Shown in pieces: positions 23,272 to 35,423 of a stretch of DNA of 64,000 bases; position 1 is the stretch's first letter; the number at the start of each line of letters is the position of its first letter. The stretch is from Pyxicephalus adspersus (Eukaryota; Chordata; Amphibia; Anura; Pyxicephalidae): NCBI RefSeq assembly GCF_032062135.1, contig NC_092861.1, positions 116,163,554-116,227,553 on the forward strand, written 5' to 3'. A program made the translations under genes and the position numbers. Under the pieces are notes generated by a model that saw only the letters and a list, made by a program, of their open reading frames with translations, made no database searches and was not told the DNA's origin.

Positions 23272-24090
23272 TATGTGGAAAATAGGCAGGAAAACCAAAG
23301 TACAGCATGGGCTGCTGGGTGAAATATTGACACATAATTAATAAACAATTAAAAAATTAGGAGACAAACCTACAACACATTAATGAATGCCAGTACGCTA
23401 CACACGCTGATCCACGTTCAGTGCTTTTCTCAAATCTGGGGAAAAACTGTAACACTTCAAAATATAAAAACAGTAAAACAGCTAAAATATAACATAATGC
23501 CAGTTCTATACTAGCAAAAAATCACAACATTTCATCAACTTATCTTATATTAACGAATTTGCAATGTTAGTTGATTTAAAATGTTATTGGAAGAACAGGG
23601 GTAGCACAAGAATGCATGTTTGGTAAACTGTTAAATGTTATTCTTTATAATTATTGCCTAAGGTAAATTAATCTTCCTATGTTCATTACATTATGTACAG
23701 GCTGATGCAATCAAAGTCATGCAATCTGCGAAGGGATCATCTTCATCTAGTTCTTTCTGTCCTCCATATATTTGTTAATCATGCTTTGATTAAAGCAGAC
23801 AAATGAATAGGCATAAGGCTAGCACATTTTTGAAGTAGTCATCAACCTTGTGTGCTTATCATATCCAATGGATTGCTGATTTTGACAGACTGGGAATTCA
23901 TGCTTAAACTTCTCAGGTTTTAAAACTGTGAAGATAGCTGCAATGTTTAGCATTTATACCAGGTTCGGGTTTTTAGTATTTTCTATGTATGTTTTCTTTT
24001 TTCTAGTATATTCCTTTTCTCTGTTATCGCTATGTGTACATGTCCAGGAGTGAAGTTTCTTGCAAGAGGGCACACCTTCTGCACCCACAG
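23272..24090. other. AT-rich unannotated stretch
   Basis: No gene, repeat or hairpin recognised. Confidence 0.6.
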
Positions 24091-24195
24091 TGTCCGTAGA
24101 TCTGGAGAGGATACACTTTCATCAGTAAAGTTGGGTGATCAAGCAAACGTGGAATGAATCTGGTCCAGGATTCAAAACATTTGCTAGCAAATACA
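24091..24195. mobile_element. Palindromic MITE, left half
   Basis: CTGGAGAGGATACACTTTCATCAGTAAAG, GGTGATCAAGCAAAC, GGTCCAGGATTCAAAACATTTGCTAGCAAAT: this is the left arm and centre of the palindromic family. The right arm is missing. Confidence 0.65.
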
Positions 24196-24487
24196 ATTCC
24201 ACTCATGTGTTCATTCTACCTCCCTATTAATTTGGAATACTCAAGGATCTCCCCTTTCTTCTCCCTTTTTTCTCATGTTTTGGGTATGGTAACTGATGGA
24301 CACCACTGAATTCTTAGCACTTTACATTTTTAGTATCTGTAAGCTGTGTATGTTACATTTGGATATTGATGACTATCCTTTCAAATATGTATTATTAAGA
24401 TATAAATATATACATGTATATGACTTTTTTTAGTGTGTTTTTTCTCACTAAGATTGGTCTGTAAGTCTGAAGAAGCAGATAAATATA

Positions 24488-24880
24488 CAAGTAGTCCCCG
24501 GGTTACATAAAAGATAGGGACTGTAGGTTTGTTCTTAAGTAGAATTCGTATGTAAGTCAGAACAGGTACATTATTTTAATAAATGCAATTATGACATTAG
24601 TTTGTCTCAACATATTATAGGGCAGTGTGGTGTCAGTTACTGTATAAAATCCTCACTGTGAGTTAATCACAAACAAAGCAAAAAAAACTTTATGAAGCCT
24701 AGACATTCAATTTCGGGAGCAAGCTGTGCTTTGATATGCAAAAAGAAACAACTGCAGAGTTTGTCTTGGTCATTAAAGAGTTAGCAAAAAACTTCTGCAC
24801 GTCAAGCCTCTGTTCTGCACATGAAAAGCAGGGAAGCCCTGTGCGTATCTCGGAGTCATCTGTCTGTAAAAACCAACCAT
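24488..24880. mobile_element. pogo/Tigger-like non-autonomous element, 3'-truncated copy
   Basis: It starts CAAGTAGTCCCCGGGTTACA, preceded by TA, and is colinear with 22893-23230 through GATATGCAAAAAGAAACAACTGC and GCAGGGAAGCCC. It has an extra segment (about 24595-24685) not in the first copy and lacks the right terminal repeat. Two copies 1.6 kb apart in the same orientation could be independent insertions or a local duplication. Confidence 0.65.
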
Positions 24881-26785
24881 TATTTCTGGATACCAACATG
24901 CCTATGGTCCTATCACCAAACTTTTCTGAAAAATATGGTTTTATGATTTTGGATTATCACTCAATGGCCTCATAACCATCCAAGTTGTATTTTAATACTT
25001 TTTGAAAGTTACATGGACGTTACACTAAATAATGTTTGTTGTTTTATATATTTTTGAGAAATAAACAGTTTTTGATTTTATATTGTATTTTTAGCATAGT
25101 ATGGTACTTTCCACATGAGGTACAAGGGAAATCCTAAACCCCATATCCCACAGGGGTGACATTTTTCCAATTCGATATCTTTAATTTTTTGAGCAGGTGT
25201 TGTCCTGATACTATAATGGTACATATTTCTCATAACTGCTCTGTCACCCTTTAGGATTCACATGTAAACATAGCATTGTCCTGTTTGTTATGTTATCCCA
25301 ATTTGTAGCCAAAGGTAATGGTGTGGGGGGGTTACTTTTGACATAGGGTATTATCCAAAATGAGTGGTTTTTATGTTGAATGGAATTTTTATATTGTTTC
25401 TAAATTTAAACAAAGTTTATTTTCCATTTTTTTACTATGTCCGTTAATAAAGATAGGCATCCATATGTACTATGAATACATATCTTAGGACAGTTCATAC
25501 AATATTTCAGAGCCATATACAGGGCAAAATGATGGGACAGAAGCAATCTTTTTGCTTGGTGAGTTGAACCTAATTAATATTTAATGTGTGATAATTACAG
25601 AAAGTCTAATGCTATTCTAAAGCATCAGACTTGGAGAGGACTAAACTGTTGTTTGTAAATTATTTATGAAAATAATTATAATTAACGTGGACCTAATCCC
25701 AGACTATACACATTAAAGTATTATGTTATTCTGAACAAACAATACAAGCACTTTAAACAAGTAGTTTTAAATATAGGTATTTTAAAGAAATATATTTTCA
25801 AAGTTTACAAGAGAGAGGCTGAAATCTCCACTTTTTTTGAGAGAGCAGATCTTGAACATTCAGCTAGGCCTCTCATGTAAATACAAATCAGGTGTTTCTA
25901 GGTTGTTAGAAACAAACTAAAACCTAACTCTAGAGTCTTTGTTATAATCTTTGAGGATCTTTGAAAAATAATCAGTTTACAGTACAAGCAGCTAGGGAGT
26001 TAAGTGTAACAAAATGTCTTTTTCGCTTGTTATGAATGTGTATGTGTTTTATGTTCATAGTCTGAACACTCCTTAATAAAGGAGTTATAATATTTAGAAC
26101 TGAAGGTGCGTTTGAATCTTTACTTACTACACAAATTCAGGACTAATATCTCCATGTTCTTTTTTTATTATTAATATTTTATTACTTAGACCCAGAAAAT
26201 ACACAAAAATTATTCTAGTAATTAGTATTTAGATTGACCATTTGATTTAATTATTTTATTCCTGAAAAAATAGCAAACACATGTTCATCATTCTGCCTTT
26301 TAGATTGTTGGGGGAGGGGATTAGGAGAAAAAGGGAACATGCTGAGGATTCTTCAACAGGTAGGAGCTCCTAAGTAGACATCCACCTGGTGTTTGAAATA
26401 GGGATTCCAATGATAAATGCCCAATCAGAAGTCTATTTTCCTTTACCAGCACTGAATAGATATTTTTAGACATGGTGCTAAGCTTAATGCATGCACATTT
26501 ATTGTGTTGCCGTCAATCATACATTTTATTTCTTACTTTGTCAGGTAAAATTTTGACACATGGCTTATTCCTCTTTATTGAAAAAGAAACTTTTATCAAC
26601 CCTTTACCCTTGAAAACATATTTAATAGTTGGCTGGTGGAAAGAATGCACCCTTACAGTTGTGGCTAGAACTCTGCCCTGACAGACAATCTAAAAGATGA
26701 TTATTGTCATTCATTTGGCCCAAAACTATTCTGGCATCATCAAATATAAGGTCAAGGAACCCAAAGGAGCACCAAGGAACCTCTG
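24881..26785. other. AT-rich unannotated stretch
   Basis: No recognised element over about 1.9 kb. Short frames only. Confidence 0.55.
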
Positions 26786-27075
26786 GAATGGTGTTTCTTG
26801 ACCTTTATAACATGGGGGGAACCCTTGAAATAACTTTCAGGTCTTCAGGTAGCTCCTGCTATATTTACTATATTCACAGCACCCAGTACATTAGTGTTAG
26901 GGTCAGTAGGAAGAATGTCTCTTATATTGCTGGCCATTGGGAAAAATGTCACATTAACAGATAGCCAAAAAGTTCATTGGTAAACTGACTTGAGAGGCTT
27001 GCTCATTGCTCATTGACTTGCTCATTGCTCATGGAATCCCTACCAACCTCTGGAAGAACTTTGAGAAACAGTGAG
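26786..27075 (+). mobile_element. Older interspersed repeat, probably hAT-like
   Basis: Runs from GGTGTTTCTTGACC to TTTGAGAAACAGTGAG through ACATGGGGGGAACCCTTGAAATAAC, TTTCAGGTCTTCAGG, AGTACATTAGTG and GCTCATTGCTCA. The same order occurs at 52399-53205 (plus) and 29781-29990 (minus). The GTTTCT/AGAAAC ends suggest a hAT-like non-autonomous element. Class is inferred. Confidence 0.5.
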
Positions 27076-27300
27076 AAACCATATCCTGGACTATCGTGAG
27101 ATTACCCCTGAGGAAGCCTACATCAGGCAAAACGAGTCGGGTAACACTATCACATGTATGCGAACTGCTAACAAATAATATGTGGATACTGGACGTATTG
27201 GGCAACCTCTTGCCTTTTTTGTTTTCTATACTTACAGCGCTGCGTAATATGTTAGCGCTATATAAATACTGTGTAATAATAATATTAATAATAATAAACA
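27076..27300 (+). mobile_element. Retroposon 3' end with TAATAAT tail
   Basis: It contains CCTGAGGAAGCCTACATCAGG and then GCGCTGCGTAATATGTTAGCGCTATATAAATAC followed by a run of AATAAT units. The GCGTAATATGTTGGCGCTATATAAAT-plus-microsatellite ending is a familiar SINE/LINE tail in amphibian DNA. A shorter related tail is at 44520-44585. Confidence 0.5.
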
Positions 27301-28785
27301 CTGATCTGGGGGAACCTTGGAGTACCATGGTTCTTTGGTAGAAAATAGCTAAATGAGATGTTCAACAATCATGGCAAAATAGAACTGCACAGTATGCATT
27401 AAACAGCCCCACATATGATCAGTTTAGATTGGGTTAGGTTTGGGGATTTTAGAAGTTTAGGTTTTGTGTTTGCATTCTTCTGTGTGTTTATTTAGTACTA
27501 CAATGCAGGCAGGTAATCTCTTTGCTTGTTCATTTGCTTTGAAAAATCTTGGCCAAAATATGGATTTCAAGCAGACCCCTAAGTTTTGTTTTAGACATTT
27601 GAGGACTGAGTAGTTGCCAAGTACTGCTGTTTCTAAAATAAGGTCATCTACTGAATATAAATGCATTTAGTACAATGCTCATTGCATGCAGATTTTAGTT
27701 GAGTGTTTGCTTGAATACTCAGATCTTTCATTGTTTATAGGCCAACAAAAGCTTAACATACTGTATCTACCCACTTCTATTGGATTAATACAAATTGGTT
27801 CAATGTCTTTGTGTGTAAAATACAAAGAGTCTTTCCCTCATGCCATTTGTAAGTACAAAATAAAAATGAGGAAAATATAGTAGATTACAAAGTGGAAAGC
27901 TCTACAAAGAATAAAACTACATTCAAATAGAACATAATATTCTAGAATATTCTTTTACTTTTATGTAGCGTATCAAAATGACATTCTCAGCTTTTGTGTC
28001 TGGCTGCATTCTAAACAACTTTATATTATTAAAATAAAGAAGAAAGCTAATTCAAATGAAAGTAGTGACTTTAGCTTCAAACACCTCTTCATTCACCTTA
28101 ATGTGTAGATTTTTTTCCTTCGCTAACACAATAAATGTTGCTGTCAGCTTGGATAACAGCATATGCTGGATAGGATAACAATATCGCTAGCTGGAGTAAA
28201 TGCAATCTTAAATTCAGTTTTATTAATATTTCAATTCTGGCACTGTATAACATTCACTAATACATTTATCATGAAAATGCTGCCATCTACTGTAGTTCCA
28301 CCAGCAGGGTAGTACTGCTGTGTTTAAAATCTTTGATCTTGAAAAGGACTGAATATTAGGAGCAGATCCAAAAAATACTGGTGAATTATTTACCATTCAC
28401 ATACCTGATTTGTGCTGATGCACACATTCCTTGCATTTCACATGTCAGTTTTTTTTACTGGGGCCACACATTTAATTATCCTCATAGTGCAAAAAAGCAG
28501 TTTTTACACCAAAGTTAAGTTTATCGGAGGGTTGATGTCTCAAATAACATTATCAGTAAACTATAGAAATTAGGGTGGTTTATCATATAAGCTTAGCGTG
28601 TAAATCAGTTTGTTCTGACAACAGAATCTTAGTTTTCAACAATCTCTATCATTATACTGTAAGAAAAAGTGCAGTGGTAATACTTCTATAGACAGATGGC
28701 CCATGGGACTCTACATACAGAGTACAACTTTAGAATTTAAGGATAAATGATATTTGAGAAGGCATTAGGAAGACTTATGGGAGAT
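27301..28785. other. AT-rich unannotated stretch
   Basis: No recognised repeat or gene. 28080-28180 (CACCTTAATGTGTAG, TTGCTGTCAGCTTGG) is non-repetitive and could be conserved, but the evidence is thin. Confidence 0.45.
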
Positions 28786-28925
28786 ACATTGGAGCTGATT
28801 TATTAAAACTATCCTAGACTGGGGAGGATACACTTTTATCAGTGATCCTGGGAGATGGATCTGGACAAGGATTTAAAACATTTGCTAACAAATAGTAAAT
28901 GACCATTCCAGGTTTGCTGTAAATG
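28786..28925. mobile_element. Palindromic MITE, fragment
   Basis: CTGATTTATTAAAACTATCC, GGGGAGGATACACTTTTATCAGTG, ACATTTGCTAACAAATAG and CATTCCAGGTTTGCTG are all present, but the right outer arm is missing and the middle is shortened. Confidence 0.6.
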
Positions 28926-28995
28926 TCTCTCCGCTGCAGAGTTTTCTCACTATTCTTTTTCTGTACTACCATTACAGTCAACCACTGGAAACATA

Positions 28996-29223
28996 GGGCT
29001 TGATTTATTAAAGCTCACCAAGGCTGGAGAGGATACACTTTCATCAGTGAAGCTAGGTGATCGAGCAAACCTGGAATGGATTTCTTAAGTTTTCTAAAAT
29101 TCTAAATTGTTAGCAAATGTTTTAAATCCTGTACCAGATCCATTTCAGGTTTGCTGGATTGCCCAGCTTCACTGATGAAAGTGTATCCACTCCAGCCTTG
29201 GAGAGCTTTAATAAATCAGGCCC
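28996..29223. mobile_element. Palindromic MITE, well-preserved copy spanning a duplication breakpoint
   Basis: The two arms are near reverse complements over most of 228 bases: GGGCTTGATTTATTAAAGCTCACCAAGGCTGGAGAG on the left and TCCAGCCTTGGAGAGC...AATCAGGCCC on the right. The tandem duplication begins inside its right arm at 29162 (CCCAGCTTCACTG), so only the last 62 bases are repeated at 34595-34656. Confidence 0.85.
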
Positions 29224-29780
29224 AAAGAATGTATAGGTATTATGGAACATGTGACTTTCACTTTCCACCCATGTGATGTGCTGGTGGTTGATGGTTGTCC
29301 CAGCATTGTCATGTAAGGGTGAGTGGAGAATGTGTGCTTTAGTCTAGACTGCAGCCTTTTTTTGTTTTTGAAGGCAGCCCATTTCCAAAAGTTACTAGTG
29401 CTAGAATCCCCATCTGTCTATATCAAATGTATTTCAAAAAATGGGCCAGTTATCTCATGACATTAGAACAAAAAGTATTTTTTTATTTAAATATTCATTA
29501 GAGTGGATAATAATAATATACACAACAATTACCCTTTTTATTGGATGACAAAGGATTGTGCGTGCACCGTGGGTTATCTGAAACGACAACACAGCTTTAG
29601 CAGAATTTAACTGGCTTTGTCCAATTACCATGGTGCTGCGCACATAACCAGCTATCACACCAGACATTTAAGGCCTTGAAACTTTGGTTCAACGGTAATA
29701 TAAGTACCATGGCAACTGTGATAGTTGGATTAAATTGTTTTAGGAAACATTTAAATTGTTGGGGTTAGTTCCAATTTAAA

Positions 29781-29990
29781 CATGGTTCCTCCAGAGTTTG
29801 TTAGGGGTTCCTCAAGCAATGAGCAGTTTGTGCCTCTCAGGTCTTTTTGGCTATATGTAAAGGTGACATTCTTCCTAATGGCCAGCAATGTAATGTAAAG
29901 TGAGTTGTGAATAAAACTGGGTTCCCTGGAGACCTGAAAGTTATTTTAAGGGTTCCCCCATGTTAGAAAGTTCCAAAAACACTGACTTTA
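29781..29990 (-). mobile_element. Older hAT-like repeat, reverse orientation (copy A)
   Basis: Read on the minus strand it gives GGGGGAACCCTTAAAATAACTTTCAGGTC, the same order as 26786-27075. On the plus strand it carries GTTCCTCAAGCAATGAGCAG and GTGCCTCTCAGG. Duplicated at 35214-35423. Confidence 0.5.
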
Positions 29991-30399
29991 AATGTATTTA
30001 AGATATGTTGAGTAAAGTCTGTTGTGTATATAGCAGAAATTTGGCATTTCATCAAACATCTGAAACTTCCATGTAGATGTTTTTTTTACATTACAATAAT
30101 TAATAATTTATCACCAACGAATATTGTTGAATTTCATATAGCCTGCTTTATAAATAGACCCATATAAGTTGAATGACTTAAAAGCATTTTAAATAATTTT
30201 CTGTAAATTTCATTAAATAATACTTGATAATTATGTTGTTTAAATCCATTTTTATTGTTTCAATATAATATAATTGCTATACATACTTTATTTATTAGAA
30301 CAGAAGAGTTTTATATGTACCTGTAATTGTAAATGTTTTTATTGCCTTTGGTAGATACCCTTTAGCTTCTGGATAAGAAACTCTATTTTATATTATTTT

Positions 30400-30420
30400 T
30401 ATTATTATTATTATTATTAT
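30400..30420. repeat. (TTA)n microsatellite (copy A)
   Basis: Seven TTA units within a longer T/A tract; repeated at about 35833-35853. Confidence 0.9.
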
Positions 30421-30635
30421 TTTTTTCTTTTAGTTTGCATCTTCACCTTCGGAACCTGCACCTTAGAAAAAACCTCTAGACTGGTAGTGTGAAGAAGTGC
30501 TAGGGATTTACAAATGTGCTGATACATTCATACATACATAAAGAATAGGGATTGGAGGTGTTTTTATTTGCTAGTCAAGGAGTACCTACCAAAAATATGA
30601 AATATGGTTCCCTGGTTTTAATCTGATAACACAGT

Positions 30636-30852
30636 GAGCCTGACTTAATAAAGCTCTCCAATGCTGGATAATATAAAGTTTCTTCAGTGAACCTGGGTGA
30701 TCCAGCAAACCTGGAATGATGATTTAGTTTAGATTTAGTTAGCAAATGCTTTCAATCATGCACCAGATTCATTCCAAGTTTTCTGGATCACCCAGGTTCA
30801 CTGATGAAAGTGTATATTCTCCAGCCATGGAGACCTTTAATAAATCAGGCCC
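30636..30852. mobile_element. Palindromic MITE copy (in duplication copy A)
   Basis: GAGCCTGACTTAATAAAGCTCTCC to CTTTAATAAATCAGGCCC with GGTGATCCAGCAAACCTGG and CTGGATCACCCAGGTTCACTG as internal arms. Repeated at 36069-36285. Confidence 0.8.
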
Positions 30853-31095
30853 ATTATGAGTTGCCAAATTATGAGGACATACATTTTGCCAAGATCTATC
30901 AAAAGATTAAAATACATTCTATAGAGCGTACAGAGTGGCCTACACATTAGGAATATTGGAGAAATCTTGCCATTGAAATTGCTTTATTCAGCAGGTATGA
31001 TTTTATAGATAGTATAAAGCTACACAACTTGATGGTTTAGCAGTCCAAGCTTGTACACCAACAGAAGCAGCTCATATTTGCTGAGTTGAGAATAT

Positions 31096-31313
31096 GGGTC
31101 TGATTTATTATAGTTCTTCAAAACTGTGGAAGATAGACTATAATGGAAGAACCTGGGTGATCCAGAAAAACTGGAATGGATTAAAAAAAAGATTTGCTAT
31201 TAGCTGGCAAATGTTTTAAATCTTTGATCAGATTCATTTCAGATTTGCTGGTTCACCCAGGTTCTCCCTTAATAGCCTACCTACTCCTTGGACAGCTGTA
31301 ATAAATCTGGCCA
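31096..31313. mobile_element. Palindromic MITE copy, diverged (in duplication copy A)
   Basis: GGGTCTGATTTATTATAG to GTAATAAATCTGGCC with AGAACCTGGGTGATCC and GGTTCACCCAGGTTCTCCC arms. More diverged from the family than its neighbours. Repeated at 36529-36746. Confidence 0.75.
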
Positions 31314-32519
31314 GATGTGTCGACTTCACAAAAAAGCATCATGGAACATCCCCAACAAATCTTGTGCAACTGACAAAATGGTTTTCTAAATGCAGTATGC
31401 TAGAAATGAATAAGTTCCTTAAAATATATTGTATAATCAGATCTATTAACACATTCAAAGTGTGCAGCTACACCTGGGCTTCTAGTCCTAAAAGACTGAT
31501 TAAAAAAACAACAAATCTGCAAATGATCAAGAAAAATGTATCCAGTGAAAATAACATATAATATGTAGAAAGACATAAAAACTATTATTAACCTAAAACA
31601 TCCTTTCTAGAGCTTTTTTTATTTTTGTCTCTTGAATCATTTTTAAATTTCAGATTTCATGTGATGATCATATAGAAAACAGTTTTGCCTATATTTACAG
31701 GTGTTTGCAGTGGAACATTTCAACTTCAAAGCTTTCTCCATGTACTGTATACCAGTATTCTGATTGTGATGATTTTTTTCATTTCTATAAAATAAAATTA
31801 AAGTGTTTTGGCAACACTGTTGAAACATTTCCAAGCATTCACCTCACAATTTGTATACATTTGCAAATATATTTAAGATATGCACAGCTGCATCTCTATA
31901 ATATGCAAAACATGTGAAAGAAAATGCTTAATTGTGTTGAGCATTCAGTAAAATCCTTTTGCATTGTTACTTTTATTTTTATATTATTTTATAGTAATTA
32001 TGACCAGCAATACTTGAACTTCTTGTATGGAAACTATATTGAAATTGCAAATTCTGAGAGAGATAATTATCTTTGCACTGATGTATTATTAAATTTATTT
32101 CTACATTGTTTTTTTTTTTTTATTTTATTGAAATATAAACTTTACCTGGATGTCTAAGGTAAAGTGCATTTTCGGGAATAACTCTGAACAAAAAATATTT
32201 GGTTCATATGATGGAGTAAGGTGAAAAAAATGTTCATTGCAATCCAGTGAATATATAAAAATGCACATTTCTTTAGCATTTAACTGTACCACCACTTTTA
32301 ATTTTCAATAGTTTTTTTCTTAAAGGTATAAAAGAGATACAAACAAGAAGAACTAAAAAAAAGTCAGTTTACCTCGACTCCGAGTCCTATAACATAACCT
32401 GAACACTTACCTAATGGTGGTAAAAATGCACTTCCTATCAGATTTGGCTGGTCTATATTCGTTTAACTGTCTGTTGTGCAAAAGTGGTAGACATATGTTG
32501 TTGAATATTTATGTAATAT

Positions 32520-32720
32520 AATTTCTGCACTGCTGGCAGGTTCCTTTGAGATATTGAGCTTGTTATATAAATAATACCAGAAAATGATTGATGCACAGCT
32601 TCGATTATTGGCAGATCTCCTATTGAATAGTGACAGTTTATAGATTTCTCTTTATGGTGAATATCAGCGCCAACTTCATTAATGGGTATTATTAGACATA
32701 AAATCTACATAATAAAACAA
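32520..32720. promoter_or_regulatory. Candidate conserved non-coding element (copy A)
   Basis: Non-repetitive sequence between repeats with clustered sites such as TGATTGATG (PBX/HOX-like) and TTCGATTATTGGC. It has none of the MITE landmarks. Calling it regulatory is an inference from texture and motifs only. An identical copy lies at 37953-38153, so any enhancer here would be duplicated. Confidence 0.25.
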
Positions 32721-32934
32721 TAATAATGTTATGTTTTATTAATTAGCGGAGCTCAACTAATTGTTATATTAGAAGGTGTATATATCTGTATATTTTATAA
32801 TATTTATCTATATAAGGATTAGGGTATACAATCATTGCACATGTTAGTTCACAAGTAGACTAAATGTATTAATAGTATAAATATAATATTATATAATTTT
32901 TAAAATATTATATGTGAAATATATACAATATTGT

Positions 32935-33375
32935 AGTTATAATTGTCATAGTTGCATTACAGTAGTCAGATTGCACATAAGTCCATTAGGTTCAGCCATT
33001 AAGGAAGCAAACATACTAGAAACCAGCATATCCCAGAGAAAACCATATACAGTTTATCCAGAAGAAGGCAAAAAAACCTTTATAAAACATGTGTATGGTT
33101 CAATTTGCTCCAACAGGGGAAAAACATTCTTTCCTGATCCCATAAGGCAATCGGATGTTCCCTGGATCACCACTCAGTGTTGAAATTTCTTCAAAACTTT
33201 AATACCAAGTTATATTCTGTGGTTCTAGAAAATCATTCAGCTTCAGCAATCTATAGAAGTGCTGAAACTACTTCCTGAGGGAGTCTATTTAACATTTTCA
33301 CAGACCTTACTATGAAGAATCCTTTCCTGATCGCAAAGGAAGATTAATTGTGAAGCGAGTTCTCAATAGGAATCA
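32935..33375 (+). repeat. Interspersed-repeat-like segment (copy A)
   Basis: Phrases such as GCAAAAAAACCTTTATAAAAC, TTTGCTCCAACAGGGGAAAAAC, TTCCTGATCCCATAAGGCAATCGG and CTATGAAGAATCCTTTCC recur in frog DNA as parts of a dispersed element. The plus-strand frame 32914-33183 covers part of it and is not a convincing gene. Family not identified. Repeated at 38368-38808. Confidence 0.4.
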
Positions 33376-34451
33376 TTTATATGGTTATGTAGGGTTACAT
33401 AATTAATGATAATTTAGAAAATACCAAAAGTACATAATTGCTGGATCATATGCCTATGTTCTAATAATGAATTTTTATAGCTTTTTGCCCACAGTAAAAT
33501 AAAATGTACATTATAATAATACCATCCTCTATTTGACTAAATGTAGACCTTTTTATTTGCTAACTGAACTGTTGTATAGGTGTTGCTAAGCCATCTGTCT
33601 ATAATGTTTGAATAGGAGTATTGCAACAATATAACATGATAAACTCAGTGGCCTGACATTTTTAACCTTGCACTGGCTATTATTCAGCTAGAAAGGAGGG
33701 GGCTTTATGTAGCTCTTTTGCACTATTAATCTATCAGATGTCATTTCCACTGCACTGTAACCCTGAGCATCACAATACTAAAACATTCACAATAGAAATA
33801 TAGGTCTTGACATCTATTTCAAGTGCCAAGTTTGTCCTTGTTTATGTACATTGTATGTGTGTACAAAATGTTACTGCCATGGCAGTAAAAATGTTTTTCT
33901 AAAGTAAGCAGGATAATGTATTTATACATAATATATTATTATTAATCATCCTTCTTGTTACCATAATGCCATCCAGTCTTCATTCTCAAACGTCAGTGTG
34001 TGTTGATGCTTGCCTGTGGCTTTAAATCACTGGAGAGCTACATGCAATTTTTCACTTGAATAATCCGCAAATTCCTGTTGGTGGTATTTGTTCCTACCCC
34101 CTTGCTATGGTAATCTCTGCCAATGACCTTTTGCAGGCAATACAAAAACATGTATATTTAAATCATGCAAAAATAATTCTATATGTGGTATTTTTTAATC
34201 ATCAAAAAAATAGAATGTTTGTGTTCCTGTGAAATGCTGTGCTAAGTTGCTGCTACAGGAAATACCAAAAAATACTTTTCTTTTGATAAAACAAAATGTG
34301 TAAAAGCAAAACACTTTTTTCTATAATATTTTTATCAGGATAGAAATAATCAATAAAAATAAGATACTTTTTTCTATATTATTTTTATCAAGATAGCAAT
34401 AATCAATAAAAAAGGATATTTTGTTCTTTAATATTTAGAGAAGGATACATG

Positions 34452-34594
34452 GAAAACATGCTGGGCAAATTGGAAGGCTCAATACGTGCAGAATTGGATG
34501 CAGTTAAACAAAGAGTTTCAACAGTTGATACTAGAGTAATAGCCATGGAATCCTCTGCTAATGCTATGCAATCCTCTGTGACCTCCCTAGAATC
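34452..34594 (+). mobile_element. Filler at the duplication junction: L1/Tx1 ORF1-like coiled-coil fragment
   Basis: 143 bases between the two duplicate blocks with no match elsewhere in the window. From ATG 34449 it reads MENMLGKLEGSIRAELDA, then VKQRVSTVDTRVIAMESS and further heptad-like residues (about 48 codons). This is the style of the coiled coil in ORF1 proteins of L1/Tx1 non-LTR retrotransposons. The frame runs on into copy B for about 37 more codons by chance. No poly-A tail or target duplication is visible. Filler of retroelement origin at a breakpoint is the inference. Confidence 0.5.
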
Positions 34595-35213
34595 CCCAGC
34601 TTCACTGATGAAAGTGTATCCACTCCAGCCTTGGAGAGCTTTAATAAATCAGGCCCAAAGAATGTATAGGTATTATGGAACATGTGACTTTCACTTTCCA
34701 CCCATGTGATGTGCTGGTGGTTGATGGTTGTCCCAGCATTGTCATGTAAGGGTGAGTGGAGAATGTGTGCTTTAGTCTAGACTGCAGCCTTTTTTTGTTT
34801 TTGAAGGCAGCCCATTTCCAAAAGTTACTAGTGCTAGAATCCCTATCTGTCTATATCAAATGTATTTCAAAAAATGGGCCAGTTATCTCATGACATTAGA
34901 ACAAAAAGTATTTTTTTATTTAAATATTCATTAGAGTGGATAATAATAATATACACAACAATTACCCTTTTTATTGGATGACAAAGGATTGTGCGTGCAC
35001 CGTGGGTTATCTGAAACGACAACACAGCTTTAGCAGAATTTAACTGGCTTTGTCCAATTACCATGGTGCTGCGCACATAACCAGCTATCACACCAGACAT
35101 TTAAGGCCTTGAAACTTTGGTTCAACGGTAATATAAGTACCATGGCAACTGTGATAGTTGGATTAAATTGTTTTAGGAAACATTTAAATTGTTGGGGTTA
35201 GTTCCAATTTAAA

Positions 35214-35423
35214 CATGGTTCCTCCAGAGTTTGTTAGGGGTTCCTCAAGCAATGAGCAGTTTGTGCCTCTCAGGTCTTTTTGGCTATATGTAAAGGTGAC
35301 ATTCTTCCTAATGGCCAGCAATGTAATGTAAAGTGAGTTGTGAATAAAACTGGGTTCCCTGAAGACCTGAAAGTTATTTTAAGGGTTCCCCCATGTTAGA
35401 AAGTTCCAAAAACACTGACTTTA
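35214..35423 (-). mobile_element. Older hAT-like repeat, reverse orientation (copy B)
   Basis: Duplicate of 29781-29990, differing by one noticed substitution (CCCTGAAGACC against CCCTGGAGACC). Confidence 0.5.

Larger units (their letters stand above)
29162..34451 (+). repeat. Recent tandem duplication, copy A
   Basis: About 5.29 kb repeated at a constant offset of +5433 as 34595-39831. I noticed only a handful of differences: C/T near 29410, G/A near 29935, G/A near 32381, G/T near 33698, and a small change near the end. Copy A also has an extra unit of about 55-60 bases near 34311-34420. It contains no gene. It carries two palindromic MITEs, an older hAT-like repeat, a TTA microsatellite and non-repetitive DNA that may be regulatory. 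Confidence 0.95.

Noticed and set aside
32914..33183. 89-codon frame repeated at 38347-38616 as a duplicated gene
   Set aside because: It overlaps a dispersed-repeat-like segment and is repeated only because the whole block is duplicated.
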